Shown piece by piece: positions 1 through 7,223 of a stretch of 13,639 nt of DNA. Under the pieces are notes generated by a model, which made no database searches, was not told the DNA's origin, and saw only the letters and a program-made list of their open reading frames with translations. Source of the DNA: Alphaproteobacteria bacterium UBA2784. GTDB taxonomy: Bacteria; Pseudomonadota; Alphaproteobacteria; Micropepsales; Micropepsaceae. Both the position numbers and the translations under genes were made by a program. The stretch is taken from the NCBI GenBank assembly GCA_002352285.1, contig DEIC01000100.1, positions 4,054 to 17,692 of the forward strand, given 5' to 3'. Positions within the stretch are counted from its first letter, which is position 1, and each line of letters starts with the position of its first letter.

Positions 1-581
1 AACAGCGCGCCTGCCTCGGCCTCTTGTGCAAGCGTGGGCATGGCGGCACTGCGTGCGCGCCACGCCGCATCAAAGGCCTTGCCGGCGTCACTGGCAAGAA
101 AGCGCGCCTTCTTGTCCAGGGAGGGCATGTCACCCATCAAAAGACGCCCCTGCGGCGCAAGCAGAGCAGCTGCCGCCGCAAGAAACGCGCGCGCCGCCGT
201 CATGTCGGGAAGGCAATGCAGAACGGAATAGCACAGGATGCGGTCATACGCGCCCTCGGGTTTTGCCTGCGGAAAGATGCCGGGCAGAAGCGTGACATTC
301 GGCAGACGCAGCCGGCCTGCATACTCTTTCAGAATGTCGGGATGATCGAGCGCGACGACCGATTTCACCATCGGCGCCAGCGGAATGACGAGATTGCCGG
401 GCCCGCAGCCAATATCGAGAAGCCGCACCTCGCCGTGAAGCGCAAGTTTCGTGGCCACATCGGGCGCGATCAGCGCCTCGGCCTCTGCCTGCACGGCATA
501 GCGCCCGGCCTGCAGCGTGGGTGAAAGCCCCAGCGCCGAGAGCTTTGCGTATGCATCAATGGCGGCATGGCCACTCATCAT
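1..581 (-). CDS. SAM-dependent class I methyltransferase, C-terminus off the window
   Basis: Open minus-strand frame running off the left edge, so only about 193 N-terminal residues are visible. Residues 54-64 read LLDIGCGPGNL, the SAM-binding glycine-rich loop of class I (Rossmann) methyltransferases. It is followed by an acidic residue closing the next strand (VVALD, 75-79) and by a segment around 111-125 (YDRILCYSVLHCLPD) typical of motifs III/IV. The start is ATG at 581, one nucleotide after the stop of the SpsF-like gene; a second in-frame ATG follows at once at 578, and GGGGTGAG in the end of the upstream gene can serve as ribosome site for either. It is the last visible gene of the nonulosonic acid operon, so methylation of the sugar or glycan is the natural inference, but the acceptor cannot be read from sequence. 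Confidence 0.85.
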   Translation of the reverse strand, partial: MMSGHAAIDAYAKLSALGLSPTLQAGRYAVQAEAEALIAPDVATKLALHGEVRLLDIGCGPGNLVIPLAPMVKSVVALDHPDILKEYAGRLRLPNVTLLPGIFPQAKPEGAYDRILCYSVLHCLPDMTAARAFLAAAAALLAPQGRLLMGDMPSLDKKARFLASDAGKAFDAAWRARSAAMPTLAQEAEAGAL

Positions 582-582
582 C

Positions 583-1308
583 TCACCCCAATGCCTTGTT
601 CAGCGCCGCCACATCCGGGTGCGCGCGCAGGAACTTTTCCACATCTGCCGCATCGAATGCAGGTTTGCCCGGATAGAGCGCCGCATAGACCCTTGCGACC
701 ATCGCAAAATCATCCGGCGTATCAACCGTCCAGCGCCAGTGTGACTGATCCGTGCCTTGCGTGAAAGCGGCAAGCCGGAATTCTGCCGGATGGCGATAGA
801 TATGCATGGTCACATGCTCACGCGCGGGGCCGGGCGGCGCCTCTGCCGCCGCGCGGAAAAGTGTATCCCAGCGCATCACCTCCACATCAAGCCCGTCGGC
901 AAAGCTGCGCTCTACGCTGTTCGACGTATAGTCTGCGCCGCCTGCGATTTGATGCGCAATCACCGCATCAATCAGGGCGGGATCAGTCAGGGGGCAATCC
1001 GCCGTCAGCCGCACGATGTGATCCGCCGGGCCGAACGCTTCAGCCGCCCCGGCAAAGCGCGCCAGCACGTCGTCGAGCGAGCCGCGATGGCACGCCATGC
1101 CGTGCGATGCGGCAAATGACGCAAGCACATCATCACTGGGGTCATCAGACGTCGCCAGCACCAGGCGGCTAATCAGTTTCGCGCGAAGAATGCGCTCCCA
1201 TTGCCGCCACACCATGGGCTCGCCCAGAAGCGGGCGCATCACCTTGCCCGGCAGCCGGGTAGACGACATGCGGGCTTGAAGGATGGCAAGAACGCGGGGG
1301 CCTTTCAT
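583..1308 (-). CDS. SpsF-type cytidylyltransferase (probable CMP-nonulosonic acid synthetase)
   Basis: A 241-residue protein of the cytidylyltransferase family that includes SpsF, PseF, NeuA and KdsB. The nucleotide-binding signature AILQARMSSTRLPGKVM lies at residues 8-24, a conserved acidic motif RLTADCPLTDP at 100-110 (Asp104 is the expected metal ligand), and WRWTVDTPDDF at 191-201 is the usual C-terminal SpsF signature. Family members activate a sugar acid with CTP to give the CMP-sugar donor. Together with pseI and pseG this makes it the likely PseF-equivalent, although SpsF-type proteins differ in sequence from canonical PseF and the substrate may be a modified sugar. It starts 9 nt after the aldo/keto reductase gene and its stop is 1 nt before the methyltransferase ATG, so the genes are almost certainly co-transcribed. 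Confidence 0.88.
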   Translation of the reverse strand: MKGPRVLAILQARMSSTRLPGKVMRPLLGEPMVWRQWERILRAKLISRLVLATSDDPSDDVLASFAASHGMACHRGSLDDVLARFAGAAEAFGPADHIVRLTADCPLTDPALIDAVIAHQIAGGADYTSNSVERSFADGLDVEVMRWDTLFRAAAEAPPGPAREHVTMHIYRHPAEFRLAAFTQGTDQSHWRWTVDTPDDFAMVARVYAALYPGKPAFDAADVEKFLRAHPDVAALNKALG

Positions 1309-1317
1309 GGCGCCATC

Positions 1318-2196
1318 TCACCCCTGCCAGCGCGACGGATCAAGCAGGATCGGATCATCGATCGCAAAGCCGGACCAATCCGTGACCGTCCCGTCTTTGG
1401 CAGCTTCGCGCGCAAGCCCGTCAAGCTCGCTGGCGCTGGTAACGCCCACCACAATGCGGCTGACGCCCTGCGTGCGCTGGATGAAGGAAAGCGCCGCCGA
1501 AAGGGGCGATACACCCAGCGCCGCCAGCCGCGCATGAAACGCGGCAAGACGTGGCGCACAATGTGCCAGGCGCGGCGGCAGGCGCGAAGGCTCCAGAAAA
1601 ATCGCGCCCTGAAGAAAGATCGAGCGCGCATGTACCTCAACGCCGCGCGCGGCGAGAGCAGACAGCGTGCCATCGGCCACCAGCCGCTGGTCAAGAATGC
1701 TGACCGGCACCTGCATGACATCGGGTAAAAAGCGTTGCGCAAGCGCAAGCGGGCCGTCGGCATGATAGGCAGAAATGCCGATGCGCCGCACCCGGCCTGA
1801 TGCTTTCAGAGTGGAAAGCCCCGTCCAAAGCCGCGCGCCCGCAACACCTGAAAGGTCAAGCGCATGATGCACCATCAGCGTGTCGAGCGGTGCGCCGAAC
1901 AGGTCGATGGATCGCTGTACGCGCGCCAGCACCGCCTCAACGCTGCCCGCCTGTGCCAGCATTTGCGTCTTGGTGATAACGCCAAAGCCGCGTGCGCCCG
2001 CATTCAGGCGCGCCAGAACCTCCTCGGCATCGCCATAGGCGGCGGCACAGTCGAGCAGGGAAATGCCGTGCCCGCGCGCCACCTCAAGAATGCGCACCGC
2101 CTCGCCCGCGGCGATTTTGCCGGTAACATTCGAGATGCCATAGTCGAGCCCGAACTGCACCGTGCCGAGGATGAAGCGGGAGAGGGGCGCGCTCAT
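1318..2196 (-). CDS. Aldo/keto reductase
   Basis: A 292-residue aldo/keto reductase with a TIM-barrel layout. It begins with the family's FILGTVQFGLDYG strand (8-20), and the catalytic tetrad is recognisable as Asp49, Tyr54, Lys76 (ITKTQ) and His110 or His111 (MVHH). Late motifs ARSIFLQG (190-197) and GVTSASELD (251-259), which contribute to nicotinamide-cofactor binding, are present, so the enzyme looks intact and NAD(P)H-dependent. Its ATG overlaps the stop of the upstream glycosyltransferase by 4 nt (ATGA), implying translational coupling. Aldo/keto reductases of this kind are known next to SpsF-like and class-III aminotransferase genes in surface-glycan loci. A role in reducing a keto or aldehyde sugar intermediate is inferred; the substrate is unknown. 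Confidence 0.88.
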   Translation of the reverse strand: MSAPLSRFILGTVQFGLDYGISNVTGKIAAGEAVRILEVARGHGISLLDCAAAYGDAEEVLARLNAGARGFGVITKTQMLAQAGSVEAVLARVQRSIDLFGAPLDTLMVHHALDLSGVAGARLWTGLSTLKASGRVRRIGISAYHADGPLALAQRFLPDVMQVPVSILDQRLVADGTLSALAARGVEVHARSIFLQGAIFLEPSRLPPRLAHCAPRLAAFHARLAALGVSPLSAALSFIQRTQGVSRIVVGVTSASELDGLAREAAKDGTVTDWSGFAIDDPILLDPSRWQG

Positions 2197-3326
2197 GCCA
2201 GCACCCCGGTATAAAAGTCCCGCATGCGCGTGCGAAAAGCATCGAAGCTGTAGAGCGTGCGCGCGCGTGTGCGGCCCGCCTCGCCCATGCGGCGGCGCAT
2301 ATCTGCGTCATTGCAAAGGCGCTGCAATGCCGCTGCCAGTGCTGCAATGTCACGCGGCTTGACGATCAGGCTCGTTTCGCCCGGCACACCCACCTCCGGC
2401 ACGCCCGAGGGAAGATCAGTCGTTACAACCGGCAGCCCCCAGCGCATCGCTTCAATCTGCGAAATGCCAAACGCCTCGGCCGTGGTGACGCTGGGCATGG
2501 CAAAGATGTTGGCGGCGCCATAGGTAGCTTGCTTTACACGTTCCTCTGCCGCACCCAGAAAATGCACGCGGGACTGCATGCCCAGCGACTGCACCAGTGC
2601 ACGACTTTCTTCCATCAATGGCCCATCCCCGATCACGGCGAGCGCCAGCGATGGCACCTGCGCCATCGCGTGAAGCAGAACGTCGAGACCCTTATAGGGC
2701 ACCAGCCGCCCGACAAAGACGCAAAGCATCTGATCTGGCGCGATCAGGCGCGTGCGCAGTGCCGCAGCCTCGGTCCGAACGGCATCGTCGGCAAGGAAGC
2801 TCTCAAGTTCAGGCTCCGTCGAAAACGGAATGACATGCAGCCTTCCGGCGCAATCAGGCAGATCAAGGGAAAAGCGAGCAAGATTGCGAGAGGAAACGAT
2901 GACCGCCGCAGCACGGGCGATTACACGCCGGTATGCCATCAACGCCAATGATCGCAAGGGCTCGCGCCCCAGAATGTCGGCATGATGCGTCACCACGATG
3001 CGGGCCGAACGCGGCGCCCGCAACGCCGCCAGTGTCGCCAGAACATTGGGTGCATGCAGATGCACGATGTCGGGCTGAGACCTGCGCATCTCACGCCCGT
3101 AAGCCGGACTTATGGGTTGCGAGAAAAGCGTCGCCAGCGTGCCGCAGCGCACGATTTGCGCACCATAAAGGCTTTCGCGGATGGTCTTGCGCCCTTCGCC
3201 ATGGGCGATCACGGTTGTATCGAACACATCCGAAACCGCACGGGTGAGCAGTCCCGCATGTTGCTCCATGCCGCCGCGCACCGGCGGAAAATACTTTGCA
3301 AGAAGGGTAAGGCGCCTGGCTGCCAC
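2193..3326 (-). CDS. GT4-family glycosyltransferase
   Basis: A 377-residue GT-B fold glycosyltransferase of family GT4. The N-terminal acceptor domain opens with the typical YFPPVRGGMEQH (12-23), whose GGM loop is conserved in the family. The donor domain begins with FVGRLVPYKGLDVLL (204-218; Arg207 and Lys212 are the usual phosphate-contacting residues) and contains the retaining-GT E-x7-E motif as Glu284 and Glu292 (EAFGISQIE). The C-terminal helix region IAALAAALQRL is also standard. No signal peptide or transmembrane segment is seen, so it should be a cytoplasmic or peripheral membrane enzyme adding a sugar to the growing lipid-linked glycan. Donor and acceptor cannot be deduced. It follows the aminotransferase by 3 nt and overlaps the aldo/keto reductase gene by 4 nt. 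Confidence 0.9.
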   Translation of the reverse strand: MAARRLTLLAKYFPPVRGGMEQHAGLLTRAVSDVFDTTVIAHGEGRKTIRESLYGAQIVRCGTLATLFSQPISPAYGREMRRSQPDIVHLHAPNVLATLAALRAPRSARIVVTHHADILGREPLRSLALMAYRRVIARAAAVIVSSRNLARFSLDLPDCAGRLHVIPFSTEPELESFLADDAVRTEAAALRTRLIAPDQMLCVFVGRLVPYKGLDVLLHAMAQVPSLALAVIGDGPLMEESRALVQSLGMQSRVHFLGAAEERVKQATYGAANIFAMPSVTTAEAFGISQIEAMRWGLPVVTTDLPSGVPEVGVPGETSLIVKPRDIAALAAALQRLCNDADMRRRMGEAGRTRARTLYSFDAFRTRMRDFYTGVLA

Positions 3327-3329
3327 CCC

Positions 3330-4619
3330 CTACCTCACCTTGAACAGCGGTTCCAGCGGCGCGCATTTGAGCAGCTGGCGCACGCGGCGCTCATTCACGG
3401 CGGCCGCCAGAAGCGGCATCACCGCGTCATAAACGGCCAGCAGCGCGTCAATGTCGGCGTCATCGTGCGCAAACGACAGATTATGCGTGCCAAAGGCCAG
3501 AATGCCGCGCTCAAACATCTCCTGCATGAAAAGGGTTTTGGTCTCGAACGCCGAAACGCCATTGGCATCAGAGAAATTGAGGAAGGTCCAGCTGGGATGG
3601 CCACTCACGGAAAAAATGTGCGCAGCGTCATAACGTGCAATGCGCTCCGCCACGCCCGCCTTCAGGCGCGTGCCAAGGCGCGCAAGATGCGCGGTCACAC
3701 GCTCGCGCGCCATTTTATCGAGGCAGGCGCGCGCCGCCGCCAGCGACAGACATTCGCCGCCCATGGTGAAGGAGAAGAACACCTCCTCCATCTCCATCAT
3801 AATGTCGCGCCGCCCGGCCACCGCCGAAAGCGGAAAGCCGTTCGCCAGCCCCTTGCCGAAGGTCGCAAGATGCGGTGTCACGCCAAACAGCTCCTGCGCG
3901 CCACCATCAGCAAAGCGGAAGCCGGTGATCGTCTCATCAAATACCAGAACGGCGCCCTCGCGCTCGGCCAGCGCCTTCACGCCAGCGAGATAGCCGGGCA
4001 GGGGCTCCGCCACATTCATGGGTTCCAGAATGATCGCGGCCACCTGACCCTTCAGCGCGAGGAGCTTTTCCTCCAGCGCCGCAAGATCGTTATACGGAAA
4101 TGTGTGCGTCAGCGCGCGCGTGGCGGCGGGCACGCCCTTGTTGCGCGCCGTGGTGCCGATCGACCAGTCAAGCCAGCCGTGATAGCCGCACATCAGCACA
4201 TGATCGCGACCCGTAAACGCGCGCGCAATGCGGATGGCGCCCGCCGTCGCATCCGACCCATTCTTGCCGAAGCGCACCATCTCCGCACAAGGCACCATGG
4301 CGCAGATGCGCTCGGCCACGTCGCTCTCCAGCGTGTGCGAAAGCGTGAACACGGTGCCGTCGGCCAGCTGGCGCGCTACCGCCTCGTTCACATCCGGGTC
4401 GGCATGGCCCAGCGTGATGGCGGCAAGGGCGTTGATGTAATCGGTATATTCGTTGCCATCGACATCCCACACCCGCGAACCCCTGGCCCGCGCTGCAAAA
4501 TAGGGTGACACGCCCAAGGGATATTGCGTGATGCTTTTTGAGAATGTCTGCGCGCCCAGCGGGATCACTTTTCGCGCGCGCGCCAGTTGCGCTTCCGATT
4601 TCGCATAACGGGTGGACAT
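3330..4619 (-). CDS. Class-III PLP aminotransferase, glutamate-1-semialdehyde aminomutase-like
   Basis: A 429-residue fold-type I, class-III aminotransferase resembling glutamate-1-semialdehyde aminomutase (HemL). FGKNGSDATAGAIRIARAF (117-135) and GYHGW (145-149) are the phosphate-binding and substrate-gating segments. Asp228 in VFDETITGFR pairs with the PLP ring nitrogen, and Lys256 in TFGKGLANGFPLSAV is the Schiff-base lysine, so it should be catalytically active. Its position between pseI and glycan genes argues against a tetrapyrrole role. HemL-like enzymes are known in nonulosonic acid and other surface-glycan loci, where they are thought to aminate a sugar, whereas the canonical pathway uses a DegT-type enzyme (PseC). 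The exact carbon aminated is unknown. It starts 9 nt after pseI ends. Confidence 0.88.
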   Translation of the reverse strand: MSTRYAKSEAQLARARKVIPLGAQTFSKSITQYPLGVSPYFAARARGSRVWDVDGNEYTDYINALAAITLGHADPDVNEAVARQLADGTVFTLSHTLESDVAERICAMVPCAEMVRFGKNGSDATAGAIRIARAFTGRDHVLMCGYHGWLDWSIGTTARNKGVPAATRALTHTFPYNDLAALEEKLLALKGQVAAIILEPMNVAEPLPGYLAGVKALAEREGAVLVFDETITGFRFADGGAQELFGVTPHLATFGKGLANGFPLSAVAGRRDIMMEMEEVFFSFTMGGECLSLAAARACLDKMARERVTAHLARLGTRLKAGVAERIARYDAAHIFSVSGHPSWTFLNFSDANGVSAFETKTLFMQEMFERGILAFGTHNLSFAHDDADIDALLAVYDAVMPLLAAAVNERRVRQLLKCAPLEPLFKVR

Positions 4620-4628
4620 GATGGCGCG

Positions 4629-5708
4629 TCAGCCTTTCCTGGTGAGCAGATCCCATGACAGCGGCTCGCCCGCTTCAATGTCGCGCGCGGCGATCATGGC
4701 AAGCACGCGCGGCAGGAATTTGGGCGCAAGCCCATAGCCGGGCCGGATGGAACGCACGTTGTTCTCGGTGATCGCCGCACCGCGCGCAATCGGCGCCACG
4801 GCGTAGAGCGAGCGGCGAAAGACGATGCTGCCTTTCTCGCTCCCCTCCAGATCATAGGTCACGCCGCCCAGTGCCGCGTGCGCATTGCGGCAATCATCGA
4901 CGAGGGCCTTGAACTCGTGCGGCTCCAGCGAGAAGGCGGCATCCGGCCCGCCATCGGCGCGCGCAAGGGTGAAATGCTTTTCAATGATGGCGGCCCCCAT
5001 CGCCACAGCGGCAACAGCCGCCGCCGTGCCCGGCGTGTGATCGGAAAGCCCCGCCACCACATCGAAGGCAGCGGCCAGATGCGGAATGGTGCGCACATTC
5101 GCGTCGCTGAACGGCGCGGGATAGGCGCTGGTGCAGTGGAGGAGCGCAACTCCACCGCTTCCGTTCTGGCGCGCGGCCTCCACCGCCTCGCCAATCTCGC
5201 CCAGATTGCACATGCCGGTGGAAATGATGAGCGGCTTGCCCGTGCGCGCAGCAAGCGCAATCAGCGGCAGATCAACCGCCTCGAACGATGCGATTTTATA
5301 GGCAGGCGCATCCAGCCCCGAAAGCAGCGCGACAGCGCTGGGATCGAATGGCGAGGAAAACATGGTCACGCCAAGCTTGCGCGCATGGGCAAACAGGGCC
5401 TCATGCCATTCAAACGGCGTGTGCGCCTGCGCATAAAGGTCATGGAGCGTCTGGCCATCCCACAGCCCGCCTTTGATGCGGAATTCGGGGCGGCTGCTTT
5501 TGATGGTGATCGTATCGGGCGTATAGGTCTGGATCTTGATGGCGTCTGCGCCCGTGGCGGCGGCGGCATCGATCATGGTGATCGCGCGGGCAAGACTGCC
5601 ATTGTGGTTGCCGGAAAGCTCGGCAATCACATAGGGCGGCGCCCCCGCCCCGATCTTCCGCCCGGCGATGGAGAATGAACTGGCGTCCGTAGGAAACATG
5701 CGTGTCAC
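4629..5708 (-). CDS. pseI: Pseudaminic acid synthase (NeuB/SpsE family)
   Basis: A 359-residue sialic-acid-synthase-family enzyme that condenses phosphoenolpyruvate with a 6-carbon N-acetylated sugar to give a 9-carbon nonulosonic acid. The NeuB TIM barrel begins at VIAELSGNHNGSL (27-39). The metal-binding histidines are His191 (HCTSAYP) and His245 (EKHF), and the C-terminal antifreeze-like SAF domain covers about 298-357. FRIKGGLWDGQTLHDLY (76-92), AHTPFEWHEALF (95-106) and GGPDAAFSLEP (253-263) match PseI more closely than NeuB or LegI, hence the gene symbol; the substrate would be 2,4-diacetamido-2,4,6-trideoxy-L-altrose, the product of PseG. It is the first gene after the inserted plus-strand block and diverges from it across 94 nt, so a promoter for the operon running down to the left edge must lie there unless transcription reads through from pseG. 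Confidence 0.92.
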   Translation of the reverse strand: MTRMFPTDASSFSIAGRKIGAGAPPYVIAELSGNHNGSLARAITMIDAAAATGADAIKIQTYTPDTITIKSSRPEFRIKGGLWDGQTLHDLYAQAHTPFEWHEALFAHARKLGVTMFSSPFDPSAVALLSGLDAPAYKIASFEAVDLPLIALAARTGKPLIISTGMCNLGEIGEAVEAARQNGSGGVALLHCTSAYPAPFSDANVRTIPHLAAAFDVVAGLSDHTPGTAAAVAAVAMGAAIIEKHFTLARADGGPDAAFSLEPHEFKALVDDCRNAHAALGGVTYDLEGSEKGSIVFRRSLYAVAPIARGAAITENNVRSIRPGYGLAPKFLPRVLAMIAARDIEAGEPLSWDLLTRKG

Positions 5709-5802
5709 AAATCCGCTGAATTGCTTGTGGGCCCGATAGCGCGCACAATTGCATCGAATACAATAGCAGGTCGATCAAGGAAAGTGGTGGCAGGTTCAAT
5801 TC
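5709..5802. promoter_or_regulatory. Divergent intergenic region between pseI and the SDR gene
   Basis: These 94 nt separate two divergently transcribed operons, so promoters in both directions are expected. For the plus strand, TTGCTT (5721-5726), a 17-nt spacer and CACAAT (5744-5749) form a weak sigma-70-like pair; a better -10-like hexamer, TACAAT, lies at 5759-5764 but has no good -35. The SDR ATG at 5803 is preceded only by a weak CAGG ribosome site. On the minus strand no convincing -35/-10 pair for pseI was recognised. The region shares the lower GC of the islet. Existence of promoters here is inferred mainly from gene orientation. Confidence 0.35.
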
Positions 5803-6498
5803 ATGATCGGGAAACATGCGGTCTTGATTTCGGGCGTGTCGCAGGGCTTGGGGGAGGCGCTGTTTGAGCAAGTGCTGGCCCTCGGCCATTGGCCAATCGG
5901 CCTGGGAAGGCGCTTCACCCAATTTCAACTGGATGCAGTCAGAAGCGCGATGGCAGCTACGATCTATTGCGACCTCTCGGTTGTGCCAGCATCTATCGCT
6001 CGCGAGTTGGAACTTGCGACACCGAAAGATGTCAGGAAACTGGTATTCATTAGCAACGCAGCAACAATTGCTCCCATCGCTCCGGTCGCATCCAGCGAGT
6101 ACCTCGGCATTGGCGAGAGCATTCGAGTTAATATCGAAGGACCGATCCGGATTACCATCGCGCTGTGCGCGTTGGCGAGGGACAGGTCTTTGCCCTTTCA
6201 GTTTGTGAACATCAGCAGTGGGGCCGCCAAGCGTCCGATAGCAGGCTGGTCACTTTACTGCCTGTCAAAAGCGGCTATGGAGATGTTTGGTCGATGTTTA
6301 GCTTTGGAGGGCCTAGAAAGGGAGTACCTTCAGATTGATCCGGGCGTCATGGACACGGAAATGCAGTCGAAGATTCGAAGCGCGCCGCTTGACGGATTTC
6401 CTGAGCGCGAGAAGTTTATGCGACTGAAGGTGGACGGGAAACTCAAAAGCGCAAGAGAAGTCGCCAGTACTGTATTACAAAAGGTGTTTTCGCAATGA
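5803..6498 (+). CDS. Short-chain dehydrogenase/reductase (SDR)
   Basis: A 231-residue classical SDR. The dinucleotide-binding loop is SGVSQGLG at 10-17 (Ser replaces the first Thr of the usual TGxxxGxG), the NNAG-like element is SNAAT (84-88), and Asn110, Ser138/Ser139, Tyr152 and Lys156 (YCLSK) supply the catalytic tetrad. DPGVMDTEM (179-187) is the PG motif after the active site. It should therefore be an active NAD(P)-dependent oxidoreductase acting on a hydroxyl or carbonyl. It is the first gene of a three-gene plus-strand operon and overlaps the next by 4 nt. GC is about 50% and it uses codons such as TTA and AGA, unlike the neighbouring minus-strand genes, which suggests recent transfer. 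SDRs such as Campylobacter PtmA occur in nonulosonic acid loci, but no specific ortholog can be claimed. Confidence 0.87.
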   Translation: MIGKHAVLISGVSQGLGEALFEQVLALGHWPIGLGRRFTQFQLDAVRSAMAATIYCDLSVVPASIARELELATPKDVRKLVFISNAATIAPIAPVASSEYLGIGESIRVNIEGPIRITIALCALARDRSLPFQFVNISSGAAKRPIAGWSLYCLSKAAMEMFGRCLALEGLEREYLQIDPGVMDTEMQSKIRSAPLDGFPEREKFMRLKVDGKLKSAREVASTVLQKVFSQ

Positions 6499-7223
6499 AG
6501 GTTGCATTCCTTGCCGATATCCACGCCAACCTGTCAGCATTGCAGGCGGTGCTTGGTGTAGCGCGCTCCCGAAATGTCGAGCGACTTCTTCTTCTCGGCG
6601 ACTACGTTGGCTACTACTATGAGTCGGAAGAAGTCCTACAAGAATTGCTGGCATGGCCGCATGCTGCTGTCAGGGGAAATCACGAGCGCATGCTCTTTGA
6701 GGGGTGGGAAAGCGAGGAAATAGCTTGCCAGCAGCGTGAGCGGTATGGAGTCGGCCTTGATGTCGCCCGTGCGACGCTATCTCCGGCATCTCTGATGTGG
6801 TTGAAGGCGCTTCCAGATAGACTGTCGGTCGACTTAGACGGGATAGCCCTCGAGTTGTGTCACGGCTCACCCTTCGACCCTGACAAGTATGTGTATCCCG
6901 ACACCTCACCGGAAGTCTTGGAGCGATGTGTTGTTCCTGGGCGAGACCTAGTGGCAATGGGACATACACATTACCCAATGTTGGCTGTGCAACGAGGTGT
7001 AATTCTCCTAAACCCCGGCTCTGTCGGACAACCGCGGGACGTCGGCGGCATCGCTTCATGGGCAATTCTCGATACTAAAGCACGGACAATTGTGCCAATG
7101 AGGACGCCTTACGACCCGACAATTCTTCTTGCAGAGGTTGCCCGGCGCGAAGCAGGGCGGCAGGGTGCTGCGGGCGTGCTCATAAGGAATAACCCCCACT
7201 ACGCAAGAGAAGCTGCCCAATGA
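6495..7223 (+). CDS. Calcineurin-like metallophosphoesterase (YfcE/Metallophos_2 type)
   Basis: A 242-residue metallophosphoesterase with the full set of metal ligands: DIH (Asp8, His10), GD (Asp36), GNHE (Asn62, His63), CHGSP (His123) and GHTHYPM (His157, His159), followed by LLNPGSVGQPRD (171-182), which is diagnostic of the YfcE/Metallophos_2 subgroup. It should bind two metal ions and cleave a phosphomono- or diester in the cytoplasm; no signal peptide is present. The natural substrate is unknown. A sugar-phosphate or nucleotide intermediate made by the neighbouring enzymes is the obvious guess, since canonical PseG/PseI chemistry does not need a phosphatase. Both ends overlap neighbours by 4 nt (ATGA), so translation is probably coupled to the SDR and ATP-grasp genes. 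Confidence 0.9.
   Translation: MKVAFLADIHANLSALQAVLGVARSRNVERLLLLGDYVGYYYESEEVLQELLAWPHAAVRGNHERMLFEGWESEEIACQQRERYGVGLDVARATLSPASLMWLKALPDRLSVDLDGIALELCHGSPFDPDKYVYPDTSPEVLERCVVPGRDLVAMGHTHYPMLAVQRGVILLNPGSVGQPRDVGGIASWAILDTKARTIVPMRTPYDPTILLAEVARREAGRQGAAGVLIRNNPHYAREAAQ

Noticed and set aside
2982..4508. A 508-codon open frame on the plus strand opposite the aminotransferase and glycosyltransferase genes
   Set aside because: It is antisense to two genes with clear catalytic motifs, is rich in Arg/His/Ala/Gly and shows no recognisable domain. Long antisense frames are common in DNA with this GC content.
3330..4619. Calling the aminotransferase HemL (tetrapyrrole synthesis)
   Set aside because: Family motifs resemble HemL, but it is embedded in a compact glycan operon next to pseI, which favours a sugar role.
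5692..5820. An 11-bp direct repeat, GGAAACATGCG, at 5692-5702 and 5810-5820, straddling the left edge of the low-GC block
   Set aside because: A match of this length at this distance is expected about as often as not by chance in a window this size. The second copy lies inside the SDR coding sequence, and no equivalent copy was noticed at the right edge, so it is not good evidence for a target-site duplication.
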